DNA from: Cytophagaceae bacterium
GTDB taxonomy: Bacteria; Bacteroidota; Bacteroidia; Flavobacteriales; Flavobacteriaceae
DNA: 64,000 bases
Reading direction: 5' to 3'
Assembly: GCA_002710685.1 (NCBI GenBank)
Contig: PALD01000080.1
Location: 186,001-250,000 of the forward strand
Shown here: positions 45,057 to 54,075 of the stretch, piece after piece
Layout of the letters: each line of letters begins with the position of its first letter
Position numbering within the stretch: position 1 is the stretch's first letter
Notes under the pieces: generated by a model
What the model saw: only the letters and a program-made list of their open reading frames with translations
Databases searched by the model: none
Told to the model about the DNA's origin: nothing
Translations under genes and position numbers: made by a program

Positions 45057-45704
45057 TTATTGTCCATACCGTTGCAAGATGCCCTGTATATTCTTTATGT
45101 TGGCCTTGGCCCATGTTAATTGCAGCTCCAGCTGTTCTTCTTCGGTAAGTTTCCAGGCAATTGTAGAATTTCTCAACCTGTCCATCAATTCCTGAATGAT
45201 AATTGCTGCCGAGACCGAGATATTTAAACTTTGGGTAAACCCAAAGGTGGGTATATAGATATAGGCATCAGCCTCATCAAGTACGGTTTCACTCAAACCT
45301 ATGGATTCCTTGCCAAAAAATATCGCCGCTGGGTCCTTGATATCAAAGTTTGCCAGGGTGTGTGCCGTATGGTGCGGGGTGGTTGCGACAATACGGTACC
45401 CCCTACCCTTTAAATCATTGATGGCATCCTTAGCCCAGGCATGACGGTGAATTGTTGTCCACTTCTGGGCGCCCATTGCAATCTCCTTATCTATACGCCT
45501 ACCCCTTATTTCTTCAATCACATGTACATCCTGTACGCCAAAGGCCTCACAACTGCGTATCACGGCACTGGTGTTGTGAAGATGGCTCAATCCTTCTGTA
45601 ACCACGGTAATGTGGCGCGTGCGCGTACTACTTACTTCTTTGAATTTTCCCACCCTCTCTGGCGTGAGAAAGCCTTGAATATATGTTAGTAGATCTTCAT
45701 TCAT
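45057..45704 (-). CDS. trmH: SpoU/TrmH-family RNA 2'-O-methyltransferase
   Basis: A 215-residue SPOUT methyltransferase with an N-terminal helical part (MNEDLLTYIQGFLTPERVGKF) and a knotted SAM-binding fold: motif 1 HNTSAVIRSCEAFG, motif 2 FFGKESIGLSETVLDEADAYIYIP and motif 3 GFTQSLNISVSAAI. Length and the C-terminal extension (WKLTEEEQLELQLTWAKANI) fit TrmH, which methylates G18 of tRNA. The start at 45704 is preferred; the frame extends 16 codons upstream without family similarity. It is divergent from cobB. Confidence 0.9.
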   Translation of the reverse strand: MNEDLLTYIQGFLTPERVGKFKEVSSTRTRHITVVTEGLSHLHNTSAVIRSCEAFGVQDVHVIEEIRGRRIDKEIAMGAQKWTTIHRHAWAKDAINDLKGRGYRIVATTPHHTAHTLANFDIKDPAAIFFGKESIGLSETVLDEADAYIYIPTFGFTQSLNISVSAAIIIQELMDRLRNSTIAWKLTEEEQLELQLTWAKANIKNIQGILQRYGQ

Positions 45705-45766
45705 AAGCGGTGAAATTAAAAAAATTGATTGTTTAATTTTGATGCATACCATTCATTCCACAAAAA

Positions 45767-46453
45767 ATGTCAAAATCTAAAATAGTGGTCCTCACCGGCG
45801 CCGGCATGAGTGCTGAAAGTGGCATAAGGACCTTTAGGGATGCTGATGGCCTCTGGGAAGGCCATGATGTAATGCAGGTGGCAAGCCCACAGGGCTGGCG
45901 GGCTAATCAAGACCTGGTCCTGGATTTTTATAACCAGCGCCGCAGGCAATTATTGACCGTCAAGCCCAACGCAGCGCACTATGCCCTTACTGAACTTGAA
46001 GATAAATATGATGTTACCATCATTACCCAAAATATTGACGACCTGCATGAACGCGCCGGAAGCAGTGATGTTGTACACCTACATGGTGAACTCCTAAAGG
46101 CAAGGAGCAGTGTGGATGAGACCCTGGTCATGTCATGGGATAAGGATATTCTCACCGGTGACCTCTGTGAGAAGAAAAGTCAGCTAAGGCCGCATGTGGT
46201 CTGGTTTGGCGAAGCTGTACCCATGATTGAGGTCGCGATGCAAATTACCACACAAGCTGATTATATCGTGATCATAGGCACAAGCATGCAGGTTTATCCT
46301 GCCGCCAGCCTAATGCATTATGCAAAAAATGATGCCAGGATTTTCTTTATAGACCCCAGGCCAAGCATCAACCCTGGTAAGAACCTTGAGGTCATTGCAG
46401 AAAATGCAACCGTGGGTGTGCCTATTGTGGTTGCGCAGCTCCTGAATATCTAA
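45767..46453 (+). CDS. cobB: Sir2-family NAD-dependent protein deacylase
   Basis: A 228-residue class III sirtuin. TGAGMSAESGIRTFRDADGLW and TQNIDDLHERAGSSDVVHLHGEL contain the NAD-binding and catalytic His residues. FYNQRRRQL carries the Tyr-x-x-Arg used for acidic acyl groups (desuccinylase/demalonylase type). Only one cysteine is left in the usual zinc-module region (DLCEKKSQLRPHVVWFGE), so the structural zinc is probably lost. The 3' end overlaps the convergent haem-binding gene by 32 bases. Confidence 0.9.
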   Translation: MSKSKIVVLTGAGMSAESGIRTFRDADGLWEGHDVMQVASPQGWRANQDLVLDFYNQRRRQLLTVKPNAAHYALTELEDKYDVTIITQNIDDLHERAGSSDVVHLHGELLKARSSVDETLVMSWDKDILTGDLCEKKSQLRPHVVWFGEAVPMIEVAMQITTQADYIVIIGTSMQVYPAASLMHYAKNDARIFFIDPRPSINPGKNLEVIAENATVGVPIVVAQLLNI

Positions 46454-46895
46454 GCCGGGCAGCCTTTGCCCATGTGGCCATGAACTCGCGCTGCTCCTCG
46501 GTAAGGTCAGCATCTTTATGGATAAAGGTATACGATTCAAGGGGCATCCAGCCTTCTTCAAAAGCTTCTATGGCTTCTTCCAGCTTATGGTCTTTGCGCT
46601 TGTCATTATAATTTGACCAATCTGAGAAGTTAAGGTGGCGCTTGCCATCCTTGATATGGTCTGCAAGCCAAAAATTAACCGGGGCAATCTTTGAATACCA
46701 GGGATAATCCGTTTGATTGCTATGGCAATCGTAGCAGCTGGACATTAAAATCGCCTGGGCCTCTTCACTGGGCTTAGTTTCGGCAATAAAGGTATCCAGG
46801 CTTTCATAACCACCCTCGTTTTTTTCGACAGGGATGAATTGAATGACAACCAGTGCTATCAATGCAAGAATCAAGAATCTTTTAATCCAGACCAT
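46422..46895 (-). CDS. Haem-binding domain protein (CxxCH)
   Basis: A 157-residue protein with an N-terminal membrane helix or signal (VWIKRFLILALIALVVIQF) and the haem-attachment motif SSCYDCHSN at residues 53-60. The pattern YDCHSNQTDYPWYSKIAPVNFWLADHIKDGKRHLNFSDW is that of the Bacteroidota haem-binding domain family. It should be a membrane-anchored c-type cytochrome facing the periplasm, matured by the ccsBA product. Its redox partner is unknown. Confidence 0.87.
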   Translation of the reverse strand: MVWIKRFLILALIALVVIQFIPVEKNEGGYESLDTFIAETKPSEEAQAILMSSCYDCHSNQTDYPWYSKIAPVNFWLADHIKDGKRHLNFSDWSNYNDKRKDHKLEEAIEAFEEGWMPLESYTFIHKDADLTEEQREFMATWAKAARLRYSGAAQPQ

Positions 46896-46931
46896 AATGT
46901 TTAAATTAGGGGCATTAAAGTACTAAAAAAA

Positions 46932-47516
46932 ATGACACCTCAGGAATTTCAGGCAGCAATGGACTATAAAGATAAGTCGCCACAGACCCGAAAAATGCTG
47001 GCACAAACCCTTCTCGACCACCCCATCCTTCTAGCTACCTGCTTCACAATCATTGCACAACAGACCCCAAGGGCAGAATCACGTGCCGCCATGTTACTTG
47101 AAATGGCATGCAAGAAAAAACTTAAAATCATCATCCCCCATCTCGATGAATATTTTGAGGTATTGCCCCATCTCAAGGGCGCGGGTGCCATACGCTCCCT
47201 GGCAAAAATAGGTGAGCTCATCATCCTGTCAAACTACATGGCGCACGGGGAGATATCGCTTTCGCGAAAGCAAATTGACATCCTTAGGGACTGCGCCTTT
47301 GAGTGGCTCATTACCGAGCAAAAGACTGCCCCCCAGGCCCATGCCATGTATATATTATTCTGGATAGGGATTACCCAGCCCTGGATACATGAAGAACTCA
47401 AGGCCATAATAATCAAGAATATGCCACATGGGAGTGCAGGTTACATCGCGCGTGGCCGCAACACCTTAAAAGGCATTGAGAGCTATAACAAGTCAAAGAA
47501 TATGGGAAAGATTTGA
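46932..47516 (+). CDS. HEAT-like helical protein upstream of purB
   Basis: A 194-residue all-helical protein with repeated helix pairs (RKMLAQTLLDHPILLATCFTIIAQQTPRAESRAAMLLEMACKKKL; PHLKGAGAIRSLAKIGELII), like HEAT repeats. It precedes purB by 48 bases; homologues in this position are often labelled adenylosuccinate lyase, but no purB signature is present and that label would be an error of context. Function unknown. A perfect palindrome (47258-47271) encodes SLSRKQ. Confidence 0.75.
   Translation: MTPQEFQAAMDYKDKSPQTRKMLAQTLLDHPILLATCFTIIAQQTPRAESRAAMLLEMACKKKLKIIIPHLDEYFEVLPHLKGAGAIRSLAKIGELIILSNYMAHGEISLSRKQIDILRDCAFEWLITEQKTAPQAHAMYILFWIGITQPWIHEELKAIIIKNMPHGSAGYIARGRNTLKGIESYNKSKNMGKI
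47258..47271. repeat. Perfect palindrome GCTTTCGCGAAAGC
   Basis: An exact copy of the 14-mer, in a different reading frame from the aroB copy (L-S-R-K here, S-F-R-E-S there). Confidence 0.85.
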
Positions 47517-47543
47517 AACTACCACCCAGCTAAGGTATCTTTG
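47512..47543 (+). promoter_or_regulatory. Promoter for purB
   Basis: TTTG (47512-47515), 20 bases, TATCTTTG (47536-47543) is the best Bacteroidota consensus match in the window. The leader to ATG 47565 would be about 17 bases. It overlaps the stop of the preceding gene. Confidence 0.75.
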
Positions 47544-47564
47544 CGGCTTCAAAAACAATGAAAC

Positions 47565-48908
47565 ATGTCATTTTCAGCTCTCGAGGCCATATCACCCATT
47601 GACGGAAGGTATAACCGTAAAACCAAGGACCTCTCAGATTATTTTTCTGAGAAGGCATTGATAAAATACAGGGTACTTATTGAGGTCGAGTACTTTATAG
47701 CCCTTTGTGAAGTGCCACTGCCTCAACTCAAGGATGTATCTTCAAGCGTCTTTAGCAGTCTAAGGGACATCTATAAAGAGTTTACCCTTGAAGATGCACA
47801 GGCCATCAAGGATATTGAGAAGGTGACAAACCATGACGTCAAGGCCGTTGAATATTTCATCAAGCAAAAATTTGACGAGCTGGGTCTTTCAGAACATAAA
47901 GAGTTTATACATTTTGGGCTGACCTCACAGGATATAAACAATACGGCAATACCCTTGAGCATCAAGGATGCCGTTGCAAAAGTATATATGCCCCAATTGC
48001 TGGAGGTGGTTGACCATCTCAAGCAGCACGTTGATGAATGGAGCAACATCCCCATGCTGGCAAGGACGCATGGGCAACCGGCCTCTCCCACCAGGCTGGG
48101 CAAGGAAATAAACGTTTTTGTAGTACGCCTGGAAGAACAGGTTAAAATGTTGAATGCGGTGCACCATGCGGCAAAATTTGGCGGGGCCACGGGAAATTAC
48201 AACGCCCATAAGATTGCCTATCCAGAGATAGATTGGAAAGAGTTTGGTACGACTTTCGTCGAAAGACGATTAAAACTTTACCATAGTTTTCCCACCACAC
48301 AGATAGAGCACTACGACCACATGGCGGCATTATTTGATACCTTGAAGCGCATCAACACCATCTTGATCGACCTGGACCGCGATATCTGGCAATATATCTC
48401 GATGGAATATTTTAAGCAAAAAATAAAGGCTGGCGAGGTAGGATCATCTGCAATGCCACACAAGGTGAACCCCATTGATTTTGAAAACAGTGAAGGAAAC
48501 CTGGGGATTGCCAATGCCATTTTTGAACACCTTGCTGCAAAACTGCCCATCTCGCGCTTGCAACGTGATCTTACTGACAGTACAGTCCTGCGCAATGTGG
48601 GTGTACCGCTGGGCCATACATTGATAGGATTACAGAGTACCATTAAAGGTCTGAACAAATTATTGCTCAACGAGTCAAAATTTGCCCAGGACCTGGAGAA
48701 CAACTGGGCCGTGGTTGCCGAAGCCATACAGACCATCCTGAGAAGGGAAGGCTATCCCAATCCCTATGAAGCGCTCAAAGGCCTTACCAGGACCAATGAG
48801 GCCATCACGCAAAAAAGCATCGCTGCGTTTATTGAAACTCTTGAGGTAAGCAACACCATCAAGGAAGAATTAAAAGCAATAAGCCCATCAAGTTATACCG
48901 GGATATAG
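47565..48908 (+). CDS. purB: Adenylosuccinate lyase
   Basis: A 447-residue enzyme of the fumarase/aspartase superfamily that acts twice in purine synthesis, making AICAR and AMP. Motifs HFGLTSQDINNTA, ARTHGQPASPTRLGKE and the signature SSAMPHKVNPIDFENSEGN (which carries the catalytic serine) are present. It has its own promoter. A CTTTCGTCGAAAG palindrome copy lies at 48253-48265. The 63-residue membrane protein starts directly at its stop codon. Confidence 0.97.
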   Translation: MSFSALEAISPIDGRYNRKTKDLSDYFSEKALIKYRVLIEVEYFIALCEVPLPQLKDVSSSVFSSLRDIYKEFTLEDAQAIKDIEKVTNHDVKAVEYFIKQKFDELGLSEHKEFIHFGLTSQDINNTAIPLSIKDAVAKVYMPQLLEVVDHLKQHVDEWSNIPMLARTHGQPASPTRLGKEINVFVVRLEEQVKMLNAVHHAAKFGGATGNYNAHKIAYPEIDWKEFGTTFVERRLKLYHSFPTTQIEHYDHMAALFDTLKRINTILIDLDRDIWQYISMEYFKQKIKAGEVGSSAMPHKVNPIDFENSEGNLGIANAIFEHLAAKLPISRLQRDLTDSTVLRNVGVPLGHTLIGLQSTIKGLNKLLLNESKFAQDLENNWAVVAEAIQTILRREGYPNPYEALKGLTRTNEAITQKSIAAFIETLEVSNTIKEELKAISPSSYTGI

Positions 48909-49100
48909 ATGAAAAAGAATACGGCTAATGTGTATATGACCATATTTTTATTTGTCGCCATACTCATAGCCGGCCTTGCAAGACTCTTTCAATATAATAT
49001 AACATGGATATTGTTATTTGTGTTTTTTATTGTTTTATTGATAAACATTATCCTCACTGACAGGTTAAAAAACAACAAACATCAGGCTAGTAAAGAATAG
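48909..49100 (+). CDS. Small two-helix membrane protein
   Basis: A 63-residue protein (two helices near 8-27 and 31-49, tail TDRLKNNKHQASKE). Its ATG directly follows the purB stop (TAGATG), so it is translated from the purB transcript. The 3' end overlaps the convergent ackA by 19 bases. Function unknown. Confidence 0.7.
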   Translation: MKKNTANVYMTIFLFVAILIAGLARLFQYNITWILLFVFFIVLLINIILTDRLKNNKHQASKE

Positions 49101-50266
49101 GCTTGTTCTGCAATTTCCAGCTCTTCATTTGTGGGCACCACGAGTATTTTTACCGTACTGGGGCTTGTTTGGATTTCCCTGATTTCCTTAGAGCGCATGT
49201 TGTTTTTATCATTATCCAGGTCAATGCCCAGATAGCCCATATCCTCACACACCAGCTGGCGCAGGGTGGAGCTGTTCTCCCCTATGCCCGCCGTAAAAAC
49301 CAACACATCCAGTCCATTGAGCGCAGCGGCATAAGCCCCTATATATTTCTTGATTCGGTAGGCATTCATCGCCAGCGCAAGTTTACATGATGCATCACCT
49401 GTAGCTGCGGCTTCCTCAATATCCCGCAGGTCACTCTTGCCAGTCAATCCCAGCATCCCACTCTTTTTATTGAGAAGTTCATTTACCGCTTCGGGGGTGT
49501 AGCTCAGTTTTTCTATAAGATAAAAGATGACAGATTGGTCAATATCACCACTTCTAGTACCCATGATCAACCCGTTCACGGGGCTAAAACCCAGTGAAGT
49601 ATCAATACATTTGCCATCCTTGATAGCCGCGGCACTGCAACCATTGCCCAGGTGCAGGGTGACCATTTTTTTTGGCTTAGCGCCAAAATACCCCGCCGCA
49701 CGTTCACTCACATATTTATGGCTGGTACCATGAAAACCATAAGCCCTAATGTTCCACTCTTCTAGAAAAGAATTTGCAATGGCATATTGATAGGCCTTTC
49801 TGGGCATGGTCTGATGGAACGCCGTGTCAAACACCGCCACCTGCTTGGCCTGTTTAAAGATATTTTCAGCGACCTCGATACCGGTCAAATTAGGCGGGTT
49901 ATGCAGGGGAGCTAGCAAAAAAAGCCTCCTGATGTTTGCCTTGACATCCTCATTGATCAACATGGTATGCGTGAACTCTTTACCACCGTGAACCACCCTG
50001 TGGCCCACCACGGCAACATCTGCAACATTGTTTATCACCCCATTTTCTTTATCCAGGAGCAGCTGGGCCACCTCATCAAGGGCTACTTCATGATCCTTGA
50101 TTGTCTTTTTAAGTGCAATAGCTGCTGAGGTGGTCTTATAATGTACTTCACCACCATCAATACCTATACGTTCTACCATACCAGAGGCAAGCACTTCTTT
50201 GTCCGGCATTTTAAAAAGTTGAAACTTGAGTGATGAACTTCCAGAATTTATGACTAAAATAAGCAT
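49082..50266 (-). CDS. ackA: Acetate kinase
   Basis: A 394-residue ASKHA-fold kinase that makes acetate and ATP from acetyl phosphate. The start MLILVINSGSSSLKFQLF carries the first phosphate motif; VAVFDTAFHQTMP, GFHGTSHKYVSERAAG, HLGNGCSAAAIKDGK and FTAGIGENSSTLR follow. It forms the overflow acetate pathway with pta (39 bases upstream). A TTTGGC/GCCAAA palindrome copy (49671-49687) encodes FGAKP. Confidence 0.97.
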   Translation of the reverse strand: MLILVINSGSSSLKFQLFKMPDKEVLASGMVERIGIDGGEVHYKTTSAAIALKKTIKDHEVALDEVAQLLLDKENGVINNVADVAVVGHRVVHGGKEFTHTMLINEDVKANIRRLFLLAPLHNPPNLTGIEVAENIFKQAKQVAVFDTAFHQTMPRKAYQYAIANSFLEEWNIRAYGFHGTSHKYVSERAAGYFGAKPKKMVTLHLGNGCSAAAIKDGKCIDTSLGFSPVNGLIMGTRSGDIDQSVIFYLIEKLSYTPEAVNELLNKKSGMLGLTGKSDLRDIEEAAATGDASCKLALAMNAYRIKKYIGAYAAALNGLDVLVFTAGIGENSSTLRQLVCEDMGYLGIDLDNDKNNMRSKEIREIQTSPSTVKILVVPTNEELEIAEQAYSLLA

Positions 50267-50283
50267 GAATCGTGTTTTTATGG

Positions 50284-50296
50284 CTTTCGCCGAAAG
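50284..50296. repeat. Palindrome CTTTCGCCGAAAG between pta and ackA
   Basis: A 13-base copy fills most of the 39-base gap between pta and ackA. A hairpin here could set the relative amounts of the two products. Confidence 0.65.
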
Positions 50297-50305
50297 GCAA
50301 TTATA

Positions 50306-52390
50306 TCAAAATCCCTGCGCCTGGATGGCGGTGATGATTACCGTGTTAAAGATATCATCCACGGTGCAACCGCGGCTCAGGTCGTTTACCGGTTTGTTGA
50401 GCCCTTGCAACATGGGGCCTATGGCCAGCGCACCGGTTTCCCGCTGTACGGCCTTATAGGTATTGTTACCTGTATTAAGGTCAGGAAAAATCAATACCGA
50501 AGCCTGCCCGGCTACCTCACTGTCTGGCAACTTGCTCCTGCCCACGCGTGGGTCAACGGCGGCATCATATTGTATGGGGCCTTCTACCTTAAGGTCTGGC
50601 CGCAATGCCTTGACGATCTTTGTGGCCTCGCGCACACGGTCGACATCCTCGCCTTTTCCAGAGGTTCCAGAAGAATAGCTCAGCATGGCAATCTTGGGCT
50701 CAATCCCAAAGGCGATACTACTCTCTGCCGATGAAATCGCGATTTCTGCAAGTTCGCTAGCAGAGGGGTTGGGATTGATGGCACAATCCCCAAAAACCGA
50801 AACCCTATCTTCAAGGCACATAAAGAACACGGATGAAACCACCGAAACCCCTGGCTTTGTCTTGATAAACTGCAGCGCTGGCCTGATGGTATGCTGCGTT
50901 GTATGTGCCGCCCCAGAAACCATGCCGTCTGCATGCCCCTTGTAAATCATCATCGTACCATAATAGGAAACATCTGCCATCCAGTCGCGGGCAATATCCA
51001 TGTTGACGTTCTTGTGCTTGCGAAGCTCATAAAATGTCTCCACATACTCCTCAAACCATCGTGATGCCGTGGGGTTTACTATTTCAAGCTTTGCCCAGTC
51101 CACTAAAATGCCGTGCAGCGCGGCCTTTTTCTTGATTTCATTTTCATCTCCCAGTAATGTAATATCCACCAGGTTGAGCTCTATCAACCTGGCTGCTGCC
51201 ATCAGGATACGTTCATCAGTTCCTTCAGGAAGGACGATGTGCTTCTTGGCCTTCCTGGCACGTTGCATCAACCCATATTGAAACATGCGGGGCGTGATAC
51301 CGCCGGGAGCAAGGTTTATAAGCCGCTCGACCAGGTTATCCATGGGCACCAATTTTTCAAAAAGGGTAAGCGAGGTCTCTATCTTTTGATTGCTGTGTGC
51401 GTAAATCCTGGATTTTATGGAGCCTACCTTGTTGGTCACGCTAAAGGTGCCATCCTGAACGGAAACAATGGGCACGATCTGTGATAGCCCCTCTATCAAT
51501 TTAAGGATGGGGTCTTCGGGCAGTAGGCCACCGGTAAGTATTATCCCTGATATGCGCGGGTAATTGCTGGATATATTGGCCTGCAACGCGCCCAGGATAA
51601 TATCTGCCCTGTCGCCCGGGGTAATGACCAGGCTGTCTTCTTTTAAATGGGTAAGATAGTTGCGCAACTGCATGGCTCCCACACCATAATTACCGGACTG
51701 ATTGTTGAGGAATTCTTCGCCAAAAAGTACCTTGCCATCAAGTGCATCCACGATTTCCTTGATGGTGGGATGGGCCAGTTTTTCCATATAGGGTACCGTG
51801 AAGACCTCAACGGTCTCCGGCAAGAACTCCCGCAGGCCATCAAGTGCTGCTTCTTGGTCAGAAACCTTGTTTGCGACCACGGCGACCACGGCGACGTCCC
51901 TTTCCACGAAAGTGTTATAGGCGACATGGAGGCTGCCCATGAGCTGGTCTCTTGATTTATCGAGGCCACTGGCGACCAGTATTGTGGGAATACCCAGGTT
52001 TTTTGCGATAAGCACATTGGTATCAAACTCAAAAACGCTGCCCTCTCCCGTAAAATCTGACCCTTCCACAAGGACAAAATCAAATTTATCCTCCAGTTCC
52101 TTATATTTTGTGATGATGGTATCCAGGATATCCCCTGAGCGGATGTTGCGCTTTTTTATGATCTCGCTGCGTGTAAAGGCATAGGCGTCGTGATACTCGA
52201 TATCCAGGTCAAAAGCGGTGAGGACCGTATTGAGGTGGTTGTCTTTTCCGCCATCCTTTTGGTCATCGATTATGGGCCTAAAATAACCCACCTTTGCGGC
52301 CTTGCCCAGCAGTGTGCGCATCAGCCCCAGTGTCACGACACTCTTGCCGCTATCTGGTTCTAGTGTTGCGATGTAAATACCCTTGTTCAT
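50306..52390 (-). CDS. pta: Phosphate acetyltransferase (long form)
   Basis: A 694-residue long-type Pta converting acetyl-CoA and phosphate to acetyl phosphate. The N-terminal P-loop domain of the BioD-like fold (LEPDSGKSVVTLGLMRTL), a central DRTGG-like regulatory domain (about 210-330) and the C-terminal catalytic domain (about 365-694; YGLMQRARKAKKHIVLPEG, SYSSGTSGKGEDVDRVREA, VLIFPDLNTGNNTYKAVQR) are present. The N-terminal domains are known in E. coli Pta to respond to NADH and pyruvate. It is upstream of ackA. Confidence 0.96.
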   Translation of the reverse strand: MNKGIYIATLEPDSGKSVVTLGLMRTLLGKAAKVGYFRPIIDDQKDGGKDNHLNTVLTAFDLDIEYHDAYAFTRSEIIKKRNIRSGDILDTIITKYKELEDKFDFVLVEGSDFTGEGSVFEFDTNVLIAKNLGIPTILVASGLDKSRDQLMGSLHVAYNTFVERDVAVVAVVANKVSDQEAALDGLREFLPETVEVFTVPYMEKLAHPTIKEIVDALDGKVLFGEEFLNNQSGNYGVGAMQLRNYLTHLKEDSLVITPGDRADIILGALQANISSNYPRISGIILTGGLLPEDPILKLIEGLSQIVPIVSVQDGTFSVTNKVGSIKSRIYAHSNQKIETSLTLFEKLVPMDNLVERLINLAPGGITPRMFQYGLMQRARKAKKHIVLPEGTDERILMAAARLIELNLVDITLLGDENEIKKKAALHGILVDWAKLEIVNPTASRWFEEYVETFYELRKHKNVNMDIARDWMADVSYYGTMMIYKGHADGMVSGAAHTTQHTIRPALQFIKTKPGVSVVSSVFFMCLEDRVSVFGDCAINPNPSASELAEIAISSAESSIAFGIEPKIAMLSYSSGTSGKGEDVDRVREATKIVKALRPDLKVEGPIQYDAAVDPRVGRSKLPDSEVAGQASVLIFPDLNTGNNTYKAVQRETGALAIGPMLQGLNKPVNDLSRGCTVDDIFNTVIITAIQAQGF

Positions 52391-52459
52391 GGTTATCTGG
52401 TTGTGATTTTATGCAAAATTAAACCATGTGGTGCAGCAAAGGCCTTCCCGTGTTATCAA

Positions 52460-52475
52460 TTTGGCTTATGCCAAA
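52460..52475. repeat. TTTGGCTTATGCCAAA palindrome copy
   Basis: Arms TTTGGC and GCCAAA around TTAT, upstream of pta and just beyond the terminator of the DUF4252 operon. Confidence 0.7.
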
Positions 52476-52478
52476 ATG

Positions 52479-52509
52479 AAAAAAGCGAATACCCAGGGTA
52501 TCCGCTTTT
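52479..52509 (-). terminator. Rho-independent terminator of the sigma/DUF4252 operon
   Basis: On the minus strand arms AAAAGCGGATACCC and GGGTATTCGCTTTT (one mismatch) are followed by a T-run, 24 bases after the last operon gene. Confidence 0.85.
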
Positions 52510-52532
52510 AATAGATTGATAAATGTTTGCTT

Positions 52533-53096
52533 TTACTGGCCAAAAACATCCATGATACCTTCAAACTGTGAGATATCTACGTTTGCTTCTCCGTTTTGAA
52601 ATGACTTTACCAGGCTGGACAAGCTTGTAATGTTCATATCGTCCCCCAGTACCCTGGCGAGAAGAAATCCTTTTTCGGCATCCTGTACATAGACAATCAC
52701 CTCATCAATGGCATCTTCTTCTCCCTTGAAGTAAAGCCTCATGCGCTGGCCACCGTTGCCAAAGCTCATGAGCTCCTCATAATCATCGCTGGAGAGTATC
52801 TTCTTGACCTTTTCAGTCTCTGTCTTATACTTGGTCATGTCCCCGTTCTTGATGGGATAAGCCATGATGTTTATCTTCTTTACCGTGGCAAGTACCTCTT
52901 TTTGATCTTCATCCAGCATATTGCTTTCAGGACTTATCAAGCTTGTGGGCACATCTACCATGACAAAGTCATCATCCTCCTTGTTGTCTACATAGTATTC
53001 TTGAAGGCTCTGCCCTTTATTGCAGCTCACCACAAGAAACAATGCCATTGCGGCAATAAATAGCCTGGAAAACTGCATTATCTTGTTACTTTTCAT
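52533..53096 (-). CDS. DUF4252 lipoprotein
   Basis: A 187-residue lipoprotein: the hydrophobic start ends in the lipobox LVVSCNKG. The rest matches the DUF4252 pattern (VKKINIMAYPIKNGDMTKYKTETEKVKKILSSDDYEELMSF, then GFLLARVLGDDMNITSLSSLVKSFQ). The first Met (53096) overlaps the previous gene by 11 bases; Met7 (53078) is a possible alternative start. Last gene of the ECF sigma operon. Function unknown. Confidence 0.82.
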   Translation of the reverse strand: MKSNKIMQFSRLFIAAMALFLVVSCNKGQSLQEYYVDNKEDDDFVMVDVPTSLISPESNMLDEDQKEVLATVKKINIMAYPIKNGDMTKYKTETEKVKKILSSDDYEELMSFGNGGQRMRLYFKGEEDAIDEVIVYVQDAEKGFLLARVLGDDMNITSLSSLVKSFQNGEANVDISQFEGIMDVFGQ

Positions 53097-53619
53097 TTCC
53101 TTCTACATTTTTAAGCTTATCCCCACCAGGGAAGTTAAGGTCATTGGCAAGTTTTGCAACCTGGTTAAGGTCTATGTTCCCGGTAAGTTTAAAGATCACC
53201 ACCCGGTTTTCATTATCTATGTTGCCGTCTATGAACATGAAGAACTCCTTGACAAAATCATCGTTCTTGCCGGGCTTGTAAAAAAACTTGGCATTCTTGT
53301 CTTCATGTTTTACGCGCATCAATTCTTCCATACCTGTTTCTTTAAGGTAGGAGTTTACCTCGCTGCGCATCTGCTGCATGATGCCCGTATCTTTACTGGT
53401 GTACATATTGATTGTTTCAAGATTGTCAACCAGGTCAATATAGGACTGCATTTCAGGATCTGAGGTGTTCAGGTCCAGTTTTGCGGCAAGCTTAAACAGC
53501 TTGGGCTTCATCGACAAGGAGGATACACCGGTCATGTCAACAAATTTTTCAAACTTGTCCTGGCCGTGGCCAAAACTTGTCATCAAAAGGGTAAGGGCAA
53601 TTACTAATAGCTTTTTCAT
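53086..53619 (-). CDS. DUF4252 periplasmic protein
   Basis: A 177-residue exported protein with signal peptide MKKLLVIALTLLMTSFGHGQ. It is a second, diverged DUF4252 member (LVDNLETINMYTSKDTGIMQQMRSEVNSYLKETGMEELM; VVIFKLTGNIDLNQVAKLANDL). It lacks a lipobox cysteine, so one paralogue is free in the periplasm and the other is membrane-anchored. Third gene of the ECF sigma operon. Confidence 0.82.
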   Translation of the reverse strand: MKKLLVIALTLLMTSFGHGQDKFEKFVDMTGVSSLSMKPKLFKLAAKLDLNTSDPEMQSYIDLVDNLETINMYTSKDTGIMQQMRSEVNSYLKETGMEELMRVKHEDKNAKFFYKPGKNDDFVKEFFMFIDGNIDNENRVVIFKLTGNIDLNQVAKLANDLNFPGGDKLKNVEGNEK

Positions 53620-53640
53620 CGTTTTAAATATTAAGAGTAC

Positions 53641-54075
53641 TTATTTTATGTACTCGCTTGTTGTTTTTGAGAACTCGTCAATTATCTTGAGTTGATCTGT
53701 TCCTTGATTCATGAAATTTGACATCATGACTATGGCCTGTTTTGCCTTGAGTGCTGCCTGCTCTTCTTCATAGGTGCCATAGTCGTGTGGTTTTAACTGG
53801 CTTCCGCCAAAGAAAACAAACAGGCCTATGACTGCCGCGATACTTGCAGCAACGGGGATCCAGGCAAGGTTTCTTTTCTTTTTGGGCAGGGTGATCGTTC
53901 CCGTGAACTTTTCGCCCTGAGCGCTCAAAAAGGCATTGAACATGGCCATGTATGGCTCCAGGTGTGGGGCCACATCACCGCTGGTAAAATAGTCCCTGAG
54001 TTCCTGCTCCTGCTGCATGGTGGTCGCACCTTCAAAGTAGGCATCGAGCAGCTCTTCAATTTTCTTTAATCCCAT
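53641..54075 (-). CDS. Probable membrane anti-sigma factor
   Basis: A 144-residue protein: a cytoplasmic N-part (about 1-70, KIEELLDAYFEGATTMQQEQELRDYFTS), one membrane helix (about 72-90, LAWIPVAASIAAVIGLFVFFGG) and a short outer part. The start overlaps the sigma gene by 20 bases. The layout and topology fit an anti-sigma factor, although there is no zinc-binding ZAS motif. Confidence 0.75.
   Translation of the reverse strand: MGLKKIEELLDAYFEGATTMQQEQELRDYFTSGDVAPHLEPYMAMFNAFLSAQGEKFTGTITLPKKKRNLAWIPVAASIAAVIGLFVFFGGSQLKPHDYGTYEEEQAALKAKQAIVMMSNFMNQGTDQLKIIDEFSKTTSEYIK

Noticed and set aside
48909..49100. 63-residue frame as a random ORF
   Set aside because: Kept as a gene: two clean membrane helices and stop-start coupling to purB make chance unlikely.
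53798..53809. TGGCTTCCGCCA as a full palindrome copy
   Set aside because: Only four-base arms around a non-symmetric centre; counted as a decayed copy, not annotated as a feature.
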